NCBI RefSeq assembly: GCF_018403185.1
Contig: NZ_BOSE01000007.1
Location: 1 to 64,000 of the forward strand
DNA length: 64,000 bases
Reading direction: 5' to 3'
Origin: Paenibacillus montaniterrae
GTDB lineage: Bacteria; Bacillota; Bacilli; Paenibacillales; Paenibacillaceae
Notes under the pieces: generated by a model
The model's input: the letters and a program-made list of their open reading frames with translations, nothing else
What the model was told of the DNA's origin: nothing
The model's database searches: none
Shown: positions 55,584 to 63,326 of the stretch, in pieces
Position numbering within the stretch: position 1 is the first letter of the stretch
How the letters are laid out: every line of letters starts with the position of its first letter
Program-made: the position numbers and the translations under genes

Positions 55584-56252
55584 TTATTGCCCTTTCGCTT
55601 CACGATACGCTTGCATATATGCAGCCGACTTTTCTTTAATCAGCTCGAAGTTTCCTGTTTTCACAGCATCCTTCGTCAAGTCAGAGCCAATGCCTACCGC
55701 TACTGCGCCCGCTTGTATCCAATCCTTCAAATTCGCAAGGGATACTCCGCCAGTCGGCATTATATTAGCTTGTGGCAGCGGTCCTTTAACCGCTGAAATA
55801 ACGCTTGGAGAATACAAATTGCCTGGGAACAGCTTCACAATATCTACGCCAAGCTCAAGTGCAGACTGAATTTCCTGAATCGTCATGACGCCTGGCAAGC
55901 ACGGAATGCAATAGCGATTGCACAGCTTCACGGTTTCCGGGTTTAATGCAGGAGCAACGACATATTCTGCGCCGGCCATAATAGCCGCTCTAGCTGTCTC
56001 TGGGTCGAGCACGGTACCAACACCAATAATCGCAAAATTCGGATCAGTTGGATCCAGTTCACAAGAATATTGCGCGCTTAGCTCCTCAATCGCCTTTAAC
56101 GCATGGGGAACTGTCATCGTAATTTCAATTGCTTTAATTCCACCTTCAACCGCATAACGCGCCATTCGTACAACTTCCTCTGCAGAATCAGCACGCAGAA
56201 CAGCTACAACACCAGCTTCAACAAGCTGCTGCAACACTTTAAGCTTCTTCAT
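55584..56252 (-). CDS. kdgA: 2-dehydro-3-deoxy-phosphogluconate aldolase
   Basis: A 222-residue class I aldolase splitting KDPG into pyruvate and glyceraldehyde-3-phosphate. AIEITMTVPHA has the catalytic Glu, VDIVKLFPGN the Schiff-base Lys, and MPTGGVSLANL the phosphate-binding loop. I chose ATG 56252 with GGGGAGAAG upstream; an extension to 56306 reaches into a repeat region. No KDG kinase gene is adjacent. fumC follows 191 bp downstream; the gap holds nothing clear. Confidence 0.92.
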   Translation of the reverse strand: MKKLKVLQQLVEAGVVAVLRADSAEEVVRMARYAVEGGIKAIEITMTVPHALKAIEELSAQYSCELDPTDPNFAIIGVGTVLDPETARAAIMAGAEYVVAPALNPETVKLCNRYCIPCLPGVMTIQEIQSALELGVDIVKLFPGNLYSPSVISAVKGPLPQANIMPTGGVSLANLKDWIQAGAVAVGIGSDLTKDAVKTGNFELIKEKSAAYMQAYREAKGQ

Positions 56253-56285
56253 TTCTCTGCTTCTCCCCTCTAAACATATGTACTT

Positions 56286-56414
56286 CAGCGCTCCGGAGCA
56301 AAGCATCCTCCAGTCGCTTTTTAAATCGCAATGCTTTTTATTTTAATTTTTACGGTTGCATTACGATGTTAAAGGCGACCCACTTCGTTTTTCGGATGCT
56401 TTGCTCCTCCGCTG
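56286..56414. repeat. Family-2 long palindrome, copy B
   Basis: The outer arms GGAGCAAAGCATCC (56295-56308) and GGATGCTTTGCTCC (56394-56407) are perfect complements, with CAGCG/CGCTG outside, GTCGCTTT/AAAGGCGAC next and ATCGCAATGC/GCATTACGAT inside. It matches the copy at 24520-24676 closely. It is 34 bp upstream of the kdgA start and directly before a family-1 array. Confidence 0.85.
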
Positions 56415-56429
56415 TAGCTTTTTTGAGGC

Positions 56430-56950
56430 AAAACCAAGATGCTTGAACGTTAGTAGAAAACGAGGAGCGCTAGCCGCGGCAAAAGCTACGTGAGCACCAT
56501 AGTTTTCGCTAGCGTTCAAGATTCGCCGTCGAATCCACTACAACGCCATTACATCGTCATCAAAGTCGGATTTTTGAACTACCCCTTCCAATGAAGGTTC
56601 AAAAATTCGGCTTTCAGGACCAAGAAGCTTGGACGCTAGTAGAAAATGAGGAGCGCAGCGTAGGCAAATAGCTACGTGAGCACCGGAATTTTCGCTAGCG
56701 TTCAAGATTCGCCGTCGAATCCACTCCAATGCCATTACATCGTCATCAAAGTCGGATTTTTGAACTACCCTTCCAATGAAGGTTCAAAAATTCGGCTTTC
56801 AGGACCAAGAAGATGGCACGATACTAGAAGGCGAGGAGCGCAGCGTAGGCCAATTGCTACGTGAGCACCGAAGCCTTCGGTAGCGTGACATATTCGCCGT
56901 CGAATAGCCTCCAACGCCATTACATCGTCATCAAAGTCGGATTTTTGAAC
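56430..56950 (+). repeat. Family-1 structured repeat array, locus 6 (three copies)
   Basis: Copies at about 56430-56579 (5' end degenerate), 56597-56765 and 56782-56950. The first two have the GCTTGRACGYTAG outer-stem type and the third the GATGGCACGATAC type. Inner stems are GAAAAC/GTTTTC, GAAAAT/ATTTTC and GAAGGC/GCCTTC in order, all complementary. The array lies between the MFS and kdgA genes. Confidence 0.88.
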
Positions 56951-57030
56951 TACCTTTTCAGGTTGATTATAAACCTTTTAAATATAGAGAGCAATGCTCG
57001 TCTGAAAGGGTATTCATGCCGTAAACGCAT

Positions 57031-58239
57031 CTATTTCTTCCGTTTTCCGGTCGCGATCAAATAGGACAGGAGGGCGCCAAGCACCATAACCATCATTATC
57101 GATGCCATCGGAACAGCGGTATCTTCGCCGCCTAATCCGACAAGAGGCGCTACAATGCCGCCAAACAGGAAGGATGACATGCCGAGCATGGCCGAAGCAC
57201 TGCCTGCTCGCGAGCCTTGCTCCTCCAGCGCCAATGAATTAGCTGTCGTATTGACAAGCCCTACACTGCTTACAACGAAAAACAGTCCAGTTATAACTAA
57301 AGCTAGCGGCCCGTTTAATAGGATCGCGCTCAATAAAATTACCGCACCAATACAGCTGTATATTAAGCCGGAAATTAGCAGGGTGCTGCCTTTAATACGG
57401 TGGGCAGTACGTCCGGCAACTTGACCTAGCAGGACGATGCCTAGTCCGTTCAAGCCAAATACTAAACTATACTCACGTACTGACAACTCGTAAATGCCTT
57501 GCAAAACGAAGGAAGAGCCTGAGATATATGCAAACATCGCTGCCATCATAAAGCCTTGAGTCATTACAAAGCCCATAAAGCTGCGATCCTTGAGCAGCAA
57601 GCCGAATGTACGCAAGGTTTGCATAAATCCGCCATGCGAGCGCCGCTCGGCAGGCAATGTTTCGCCCAATGACAAATATATGCCAATCAGCATTACTAGT
57701 CCAAACAAGGATAGCGCGCCAAATACGCCCTTCCAGGACATGAAGCCAATAATTTCACCGCCAATAATTGGTGCAAGAATAGGCGCTGCACCATTAATGA
57801 TCATAAGCGTCGCCATAAAGCGGATCAGCTCAGGACCAGAATAAAGGTCGCGTACGCTGGCGCGTGAAATAACAAGCCCGGCCGCTCCTGCAAAGCCTTG
57901 AACAAATCTTAGTATAATAAAGCTTTCAATTGATGATGTCATGATGCACAGGGCAGATACAATTGTATAAATAAGCATGCCGATTAATAGAGGCGTTCTT
58001 CTACCCTTTATATCGCTAATTGGCCCGATAACAAGCTGACCAACAGCTATTCCGACCAGGCAGGCCGTCAAGCTTAACTGAACCATCGACGGCGCAGCTC
58101 CGAGCTCCTCAGAAATCTGCGGAAACGCAGGCAAATACATATCAATTGATAAAGGCCCAAGTGCCGACAATGATCCAAGTATTGCGGCAATCCCTAAGCG
58201 CTTGCGTTTGCTTAGGGTTTGTTGTTCAATGTTTTCCAT
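57031..58239 (-). CDS. Bcr/CflA-family MFS multidrug exporter
   Basis: A 402-residue membrane protein with about 12 hydrophobic segments. GSLSALGPLSIDMYLPAFPQ and the loop GPISDIKGRRTPLLIG are diagnostic of the Bcr/CflA group of drug:proton antiporters. The ATG follows AGGAGA. A family-1 repeat occupies the leader directly upstream. Substrate unknown. Confidence 0.92.
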   Translation of the reverse strand: MENIEQQTLSKRKRLGIAAILGSLSALGPLSIDMYLPAFPQISEELGAAPSMVQLSLTACLVGIAVGQLVIGPISDIKGRRTPLLIGMLIYTIVSALCIMTSSIESFIILRFVQGFAGAAGLVISRASVRDLYSGPELIRFMATLMIINGAAPILAPIIGGEIIGFMSWKGVFGALSLFGLVMLIGIYLSLGETLPAERRSHGGFMQTLRTFGLLLKDRSFMGFVMTQGFMMAAMFAYISGSSFVLQGIYELSVREYSLVFGLNGLGIVLLGQVAGRTAHRIKGSTLLISGLIYSCIGAVILLSAILLNGPLALVITGLFFVVSSVGLVNTTANSLALEEQGSRAGSASAMLGMSSFLFGGIVAPLVGLGGEDTAVPMASIMMVMVLGALLSYLIATGKRKK

Positions 58240-58260
58240 ATTGTTTTCTCCTGTAGGGTA

Positions 58261-58463
58261 GTTTAAAAAGCACGACTTTGATGACGATGCGGTGCTTCGT
58301 AGTTGATTCGACGGCGAATCTTGAACGCTAGCGAAAGGTTATGCTTCCGACGTATGTTTCCTTCGTAAACATTGTAGGTGCTCACGTAGCTCTGCTCTAC
58401 GCTGCGCTCCTCGTTTTCTACTAGCGTCCAACCTTCTTGGTCCTGAAAGCCGAGCTTTTTAAA
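58261..58463 (-). repeat. Family-1 structured repeat, locus 7 (single copy)
   Basis: A minus-oriented copy with the closing stem GTTTAAAAAG/CTTTTTAAAC, the TTGGACGCTAG/CTAGCGTTCAA stem, and the extra apical module seen at locus 4. Its 3' end is about 20 bp from the ATG of the MFS gene, so it lies in the likely mRNA leader. A degenerate remnant follows at about 58478-58560. Confidence 0.85.
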
Positions 58464-58561
58464 CTTTCATTGAAATGAAGTTCAAAATATTGTACTTTGC
58501 TGATGATGTTGAGCGCTCTAGCTTGATCGACGGCGAATTTTGAACTTTTTATAAAATAAAA

Positions 58562-58610
58562 TTCAAAAGCTCGACTTTGCGATATTTTTCGCGAAAGCCA
58601 AGCTTTTGAA
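58562..58610 (-). terminator. uppP terminator, apparently repeat-derived
   Basis: A hairpin with arms TTCAAAAGCT (58562-58571) and AGCTTTTGAA (58601-58610) plus inner CTTT/AAAG pairing lies just after the uppP stop. The arms resemble the closing stem of a family-1 element joined without its interior. The minus-strand 3' flank is AT-rich. Confidence 0.55.
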
Positions 58611-58616
58611 CTGCTT

Positions 58617-59432
58617 TTACATAAAGATTAAGATTAAAATCCCGACTACGAAGCAATAATAGGAGAAGTAGCGCAGGTTGCCTTTTTCCATAATGCCCAT
58701 AAACCAGCGCATCGAGAAGTAAGTGACGACAAGGCTTGTCAAAAATGCAATTAAGTATTGTACCCATAACGCCTGCAGATCCGGGTCGCTGATTATATCA
58801 GATATACCCAGCACCAGGCCGCCAAGGCTGACAGGAATATATAGCATAAAGGAATAGCGCAGGGCGGTATCCTGCTTCATGCCTGTAGCGATGGAAGCAA
58901 TTACGGTTGAGCCCGAACGGCTAAGCCCTGGGATCAAGGCAACCGCCTGAGCCAGACCAACGATAATCGCATCCTTCATTGATAAATCACCGTCTCGTTT
59001 AACGCCGCGCAGGTTGCGAATTAACCATAGCGCTACACCCGTAACAAGCAATGCTATTGCGACGGTCGTAACGGAGGTGGAAAAAATCTCCTCAATTTTG
59101 TCCTTGAAGAGAACACCAATAACCCCGGCTGGTATTGTACCGATAATGACGTACAATATAAAGTTAAAATCAGACTTGTACTGCTTATCGCGAGTAGCAA
59201 CATAGCCTACTCCATTTTTGACTAGCCGAGCAATGACTTCACGATAAATAAATAAAATAGCAATAAGCGACGCTGTATTTGTCATTATTTCAAATGATAG
59301 ACCATGCTGCTCTACGCCCAGCAAATTTTGCGCAATAATAAGATGTCCGCTTGAAGAAACCGGAATCGGCTCCGTAAATCCTTGAATTGCGCCTAACAAT
59401 AAATACTTTAACCATTCAATTACATCTGACAT
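58617..59432 (-). CDS. uppP: undecaprenyl-diphosphatase
   Basis: A 271-residue polytopic membrane enzyme that recycles undecaprenyl pyrophosphate for peptidoglycan synthesis and gives bacitracin resistance. The motifs GAIQGFTEPIPVSSSGHLII and IPGLSRSGSTVIAS are the two conserved BacA/UppP catalytic regions. Start ATG 59432 has GGAG upstream. Confidence 0.94.
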   Translation of the reverse strand: MSDVIEWLKYLLLGAIQGFTEPIPVSSSGHLIIAQNLLGVEQHGLSFEIMTNTASLIAILFIYREVIARLVKNGVGYVATRDKQYKSDFNFILYVIIGTIPAGVIGVLFKDKIEEIFSTSVTTVAIALLVTGVALWLIRNLRGVKRDGDLSMKDAIIVGLAQAVALIPGLSRSGSTVIASIATGMKQDTALRYSFMLYIPVSLGGLVLGISDIISDPDLQALWVQYLIAFLTSLVVTYFSMRWFMGIMEKGNLRYFSYYCFVVGILILIFM

Positions 59433-59786
59433 ATATATATAGCTCCACTGTCATGCGATGATATTTTGCTGACTGAAGCTTACCTCCTTATTTGATAAAA
59501 TGTACACAGGCTGAGTTTTCGTTGTCGTTCAAAATTGTTAGTTATCCCTGACCATGATTACTCTCTCCTTTCTCTATTAATAGACGAAGTTCAACAGCCT
59601 GTTCCCTGCGCAGTTTCAAATTTTGCTTTCGCACCAAATGATATTTGATAGAAAAGTTGGATGAGGACTATACTCAACATTACAACCTTTATAGTATAAA
59701 CGATTCCCTATGAAAAAGGAATGTTGCCTCAACCTCTCTACTTTCTGTTAAAATAGATAGGCAAGCTGATAACGGAGGTCAACAAC
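59433..59786. other. divergent intergenic region uppP-kapD
   Basis: About 350 bp with no gene. It should hold both promoters; a TAAAAT near 59748 could be a -10 for the exonuclease gene, but no convincing -35 is visible. Confidence 0.35.
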
Positions 59787-60599
59787 TTGGATTACATTAT
59801 TTTGGATATAGAATTTAATGGTCGCAAATTTGCAAGCGAGCTGCCAATGGAAGTGATTGAAATAGGGGCGGTCAGACTAAATGAGCAGTTAGAGCAGGTC
59901 GATACGTTTACAGCATTTATTAAACCTGTTTATTTTACAAAGCTAAACAGCTTTATTCAGAAAAAAACAGGCATCCCGCAGGAAGAAATTGATCGTGCGG
60001 ATCGCTTTCCAGCGGTAAGCGAGCGATTTCTGCAATGGCTTGCACGCTCAGAAAGCCTTATTTTTGTTACTTGGGGCAAAGAGGATATGAAGCGGATTAT
60101 TCTTGATACACGCATGCACAAGCTAAGTGATCAATATTGGATGGAAACGCCGTATTTTGATTTGCTTAAAGGCTTTACGAGCTACAAGGGCTTAACAAAT
60201 GATGTGAGTGTGGAAGGCGCATTGGAAATGCTTGCGCTTGAAGGCTCGGGCCAGGCTCATCGAGCGCTTGACGATGCCATTATGACGGCGCAAATTTTCC
60301 GCGCAATCTTTAACGAGCTTGACTTTACACGCAAGCAATACTTTGTAGATACGTATACCAATGCCAAAGAACGACGTGCTCTAAAAAATGCCGTTCGACT
60401 GCTGCGCTCGCACAAGCTAGAGCCAACCTGGGAAAATTACGCAGAAAAATTTCTTAAAGAAAAGATCGAAAGCGAAGACCCGCGCAAGCTGGCGGAAATG
60501 AAGCTGCATTTTGAGAAGGAAGCTGCCAAGCCGTATAAAGCAAAGCCTGCCAGACCACAGAAGAAAGCGGTCCAGGAAGAAAACAGCAGCAAGCAATAA
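59787..60599 (+). CDS. kapD: KapD-like 3'-5' exonuclease
   Basis: A 270-residue DEDDh-fold exonuclease. The metal-binding residues lie in ILDIEFN near the N-terminus, in the middle region, and in AHRALDDA (His and Asp). Bacillus KapD is linked to inhibition of the KinA sporulation pathway and has this fold. The C-terminus is Lys/Glu/Ala-rich. TTG 59787 follows ACGGAGG at good spacing. The function beyond exonuclease is family-level inference. Confidence 0.85.
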   Translation: MDYIILDIEFNGRKFASELPMEVIEIGAVRLNEQLEQVDTFTAFIKPVYFTKLNSFIQKKTGIPQEEIDRADRFPAVSERFLQWLARSESLIFVTWGKEDMKRIILDTRMHKLSDQYWMETPYFDLLKGFTSYKGLTNDVSVEGALEMLALEGSGQAHRALDDAIMTAQIFRAIFNELDFTRKQYFVDTYTNAKERRALKNAVRLLRSHKLEPTWENYAEKFLKEKIESEDPRKLAEMKLHFEKEAAKPYKAKPARPQKKAVQEENSSKQ

Positions 60600-60608
60600 T
60601 TGCAACTA

Positions 60609-60694
60609 GACCTGCACGTCTGCCCCGTAGAAAACGGGACAGCGGCAGGTCGCGCTCTAGCGGCAGGTCACGCTCTAGCGGCAGGTCGCGCTCT
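60609..60694. repeat. hairpin and three 18-bp tandem repeats
   Basis: A stem GACCTGC (60609-60615) with GCAGGTC (60645-60651), capped by CCCGT/ACGGG, lies between two convergent genes and may terminate one or both. Its right arm is the start of three tandem 18-bp units AGCGGCAGGTCGCGCTCT (60641-60694), the middle one with a single change. Confidence 0.8.
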
Positions 60695-60710
60695 TTATGA
60701 AAGCTCCGCT

Positions 60711-61823
60711 TCATCGTTTAGATTCAAGCGGCAAAGTAACCGTAAATTGCGTACCCGCTCCTGGCTTGCTGCTAACCGCAATCGAGCCTTGGTGCATTTC
60801 CACAATTTTTTGCACAATCGACAGGCCAAGTCCGCTGCCGCCGGCAGTACGGGTGCGCGATTTGTCCGCTTTATAGAAGCGCTCGAAAATGCGCGGCAAA
60901 TCAGCCTCAGCAATTCCCGCTCCCGAGTCAGCGATGCAGACAAGCACGCTATCTCCGCTGCGCGACATTGCTACGCTAATACTCCCACCATCTGGCGTAA
61001 ACTTGATTGCATTATGGATCAGATTCATCCAAACCTGACTCATTAGCATCTCATCAGCAGCGATCATGATCGCCTGCGCATCAACGTCCATTTCGATATT
61101 TTTCTCCGCCCACTGCGGCTCGCAGGCAAGAATGACGGCAGTAAGCTGCTTATCCAGCCGATATGCCGAACGCTGAAAAGGATGCTGCTCTGAATCGAGA
61201 ACCGCCAGCTTTAGCAAATTGTCGCTAAGCTTGGATAAGCGAGCGCACTCCTCCTCAATAATCGTCAAATACCGCTGCCGCTGCTGCTGATCAAGCTGCT
61301 CATTTTTGAGCGCTTTGGCAAATCCACTGATCGACGTTAGCGGAGTTCCGATTTCATGCGATACGTTGGAAATAAACTCCTGACGCAGCTCTTCCATCTC
61401 CTTCAAATTTGCCGCCATATCATTAATACCGATGACCAGCTGGTGCAGTGGATGCTTTTTTTGCTTGCTGCCGTTTCTATCGCCAAAATGCGGCTGGATA
61501 TTGACATGAAAATCGCCGCGTGAAATACGTCTGATCGCTTCCATCAGCTCCGTCCAGAATTGATGCTCCTTTGGGCGAATAAGCCGTCCTAAAATTGCCA
61601 AGCCAAAGCCAAAAAGCAGAAAGCCGAACGTTGCATTAATGATTAATGCCAATAGGCCATGAGGCTCCCAGCCGGTTTTCGCATAGATTACAGCAGTCAA
61701 AAAGAACGAAGCAGTCAAGCCAAGCAGCAGTCCCGCCAAGACGAGCAGGACGTTCATTGCAACATGCATAACATCGGCAAGCCGCTTCATTCCAGCACCT
61801 CTAACATCCGCAAGCCGCTTCAT
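60711..61823 (-). CDS. membrane sensor histidine kinase of the exporter cluster
   Basis: A 370-residue kinase (359 if the second start is used). Two membrane segments (NVLLVLAGLLLGLTASFFLT; LLALIINATFGFLLFGFGLA) flank only a short loop, so it may sense within the membrane. A HAMP-like linker, HisKA (FISNVSHEIGTPLTSISGFA) and HATPase (NLIHNAIKFTPDG; DSGAGI; GGSGLGLSIV) follow. A 33-bp tandem duplication at the 5' end gives two starts, at 61823 and 61790, each after GAGGTGCTGGA. It overlaps the regulator gene by 4 bp. Confidence 0.94.
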   Translation of the reverse strand: MKRLADVRGAGMKRLADVMHVAMNVLLVLAGLLLGLTASFFLTAVIYAKTGWEPHGLLALIINATFGFLLFGFGLAILGRLIRPKEHQFWTELMEAIRRISRGDFHVNIQPHFGDRNGSKQKKHPLHQLVIGINDMAANLKEMEELRQEFISNVSHEIGTPLTSISGFAKALKNEQLDQQQRQRYLTIIEEECARLSKLSDNLLKLAVLDSEQHPFQRSAYRLDKQLTAVILACEPQWAEKNIEMDVDAQAIMIAADEMLMSQVWMNLIHNAIKFTPDGGSISVAMSRSGDSVLVCIADSGAGIAEADLPRIFERFYKADKSRTRTAGGSGLGLSIVQKIVEMHQGSIAVSSKPGAGTQFTVTLPLESKR

Positions 61824-61834
61824 TCCAGCACCTC
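61769..61834 (-). repeat. 33-bp tandem duplication spanning the regulator stop and kinase start
   Basis: Two units, 61802-61834 and 61769-61801, differ at one base. Each holds a ribosome binding site, an ATG and seven codons (MKRLADV), so the kinase reads MKRLADVRGAGMKRLADV at its start. Confidence 0.9.
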
Positions 61835-62494
61835 CAGCCGATAGCCCAGACCGCGAATCGTGCGAATCCGAAAGGCATGCCGCTCCTCAGGAAATCGGTC
61901 GCGCAGCCTTTTAATATGCACATCGACGGTTCTTTCATCGCCGTCATAATCATAGCCCCATATTTGCTCGATTAATTGATCTCGCGTAAAGGTTTTGCCC
62001 GGATAGCCGGCCAGCTTGAACAGCAGCTCGAATTCCTTTAGAGGAAGCGTAATCTCCTGGTCGCCCACTCTGCATTCAAACGTGTCGCGACGCAAAGTGA
62101 TATCGCCGATTTGCACTGTCTGCGAGCTCATAATTCGATAGCGCTTCAATAACGCTTTGACTCGCGCGACAAGCACCATTGGGTCGAAAGGCTTCACCAG
62201 GTAATCATCCGTTCCCAGCTCAAAGCCCTTCACAATTTGCGAAGGCTCGCCTTTTGCAGTAAGCATGAGCAATGGCAGCTCGGTCTGCTCGCGCAGCTGG
62301 CGGCACAGCTCCCAGCCGTCCATGCCAGGCATCATAATGTCGAGGATGATGAGATCGGGCTTCGCCTCACCCAAAATGTTCATCGCGTCCAGTCCGTCCA
62401 CCGCTTCAACCACGACAAAGCCTTCCAGCCGCAAAAAATGTCCCACCAATTCACGGATATGCGGATCGTCATCAACGACTAATATGCGGGTCAT
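61820..62494 (-). CDS. OmpR-family response regulator of the exporter cluster
   Basis: A 224-residue regulator: receiver with VVDDDPHI, phosphoacceptor in LIILDIMMPG, Lys in LVKPFDPM, and a winged helix with FTRDQLIEQIWGYDYDGDER and VDVHIKRLRDRF. It lies 16 bp after the permease gene and 4 bp overlapping the kinase gene, so all four genes form one operon. It probably autoregulates the exporter. Confidence 0.95.
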   Translation of the reverse strand: MTRILVVDDDPHIRELVGHFLRLEGFVVVEAVDGLDAMNILGEAKPDLIILDIMMPGMDGWELCRQLREQTELPLLMLTAKGEPSQIVKGFELGTDDYLVKPFDPMVLVARVKALLKRYRIMSSQTVQIGDITLRRDTFECRVGDQEITLPLKEFELLFKLAGYPGKTFTRDQLIEQIWGYDYDGDERTVDVHIKRLRDRFPEERHAFRIRTIRGLGYRLEVLE

Positions 62495-62510
62495 TCCAGT
62501 TCCTCCAATC

Positions 62511-63326
62511 TTATGTTTTACGCATATAAGCTTTTACAGTAAGCGGTGCAAATATAGCAACAATTACTGCTGCGCCAATCAAGGAAATGGCAAAATCCGC
62601 TCCAATCGTCCCGGTATTAGCCAGCTCGCGCACCGCATTGACCAAATGAGAAACCGGATTGATGCTGGCAAACCAATTAAGCCAATTCGGCATCGTTTCG
62701 ACCGGCACGAAGGCGTTGGAAACGAAGGTGAGCGGAAACAGAATAAGCATCGATATTCCCTGTACGCTTGAAGCCGTACGTGCAATAACGCCAAAGAAAG
62801 CGAAAATCCAGCTAATTGCCCAGGAGCATGCTATAACGAGCAGCGCGGCGAGCGCGACATGCTCCAGACCGCCTTCAGGCCGATAGCCCATAATATACCC
62901 CATTGTAAAGGTCAGCACTGTGGCAATTGTATATCGGATCGTGTCAGCGAGCAAGGCTCCTGCCAAAGGAGCGATGCGTGCAATTGGCAGTGATTTGAAT
63001 CGATCAAAAACACCTTTGTCCATATCCTCCCTCAGCTGCACGCCAGTGACAACCGAGCTCGTAATAACAGTCTGGACGAGAATGCCCGGGATAATTACCG
63101 GCAAATAATCAAGCACATTGCCCGAAATCGCTCCTCCAAAAATATAGGTAAACATTAACGTAAAAATGATCGGTTGAATCGTTACATCAAATAATTGCTC
63201 GGGCGTACGCTTAAGCTTTAGCAGGCCGCGATAAGCCATCGTGAGCGAGTTGCGGACCGATTGCCCAAAGCTGGCATATTTTTTTAGGGCTCTTCCTGAG
63301 CCGGAATGGATTGCTGCGTGTTTCAT
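62511..63326 (-). CDS. ABC-2 type permease, DrrB-like
   Basis: A 271-residue exporter subunit with about six membrane segments. TIQPIIFTLMFTYIFGGAIS near the N-terminus and FPLTFVSNAFVPVETMPNWL are DrrB-type motifs. The start overlaps the ATPase stop by 4 bp (ATGA). It should export a drug-like or lipid-like compound together with the ATPase. Confidence 0.93.
   Translation of the reverse strand: MKHAAIHSGSGRALKKYASFGQSVRNSLTMAYRGLLKLKRTPEQLFDVTIQPIIFTLMFTYIFGGAISGNVLDYLPVIIPGILVQTVITSSVVTGVQLREDMDKGVFDRFKSLPIARIAPLAGALLADTIRYTIATVLTFTMGYIMGYRPEGGLEHVALAALLVIACSWAISWIFAFFGVIARTASSVQGISMLILFPLTFVSNAFVPVETMPNWLNWFASINPVSHLVNAVRELANTGTIGADFAISLIGAAVIVAIFAPLTVKAYMRKT

Noticed and set aside
1..58463. 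Family 1 as guide RNA of a TnpB/IscB/IsrB element or as a retron RNA
   Set aside because: No such nuclease or reverse transcriptase gene is in the window. A genome-wide search for one near other copies would test it.
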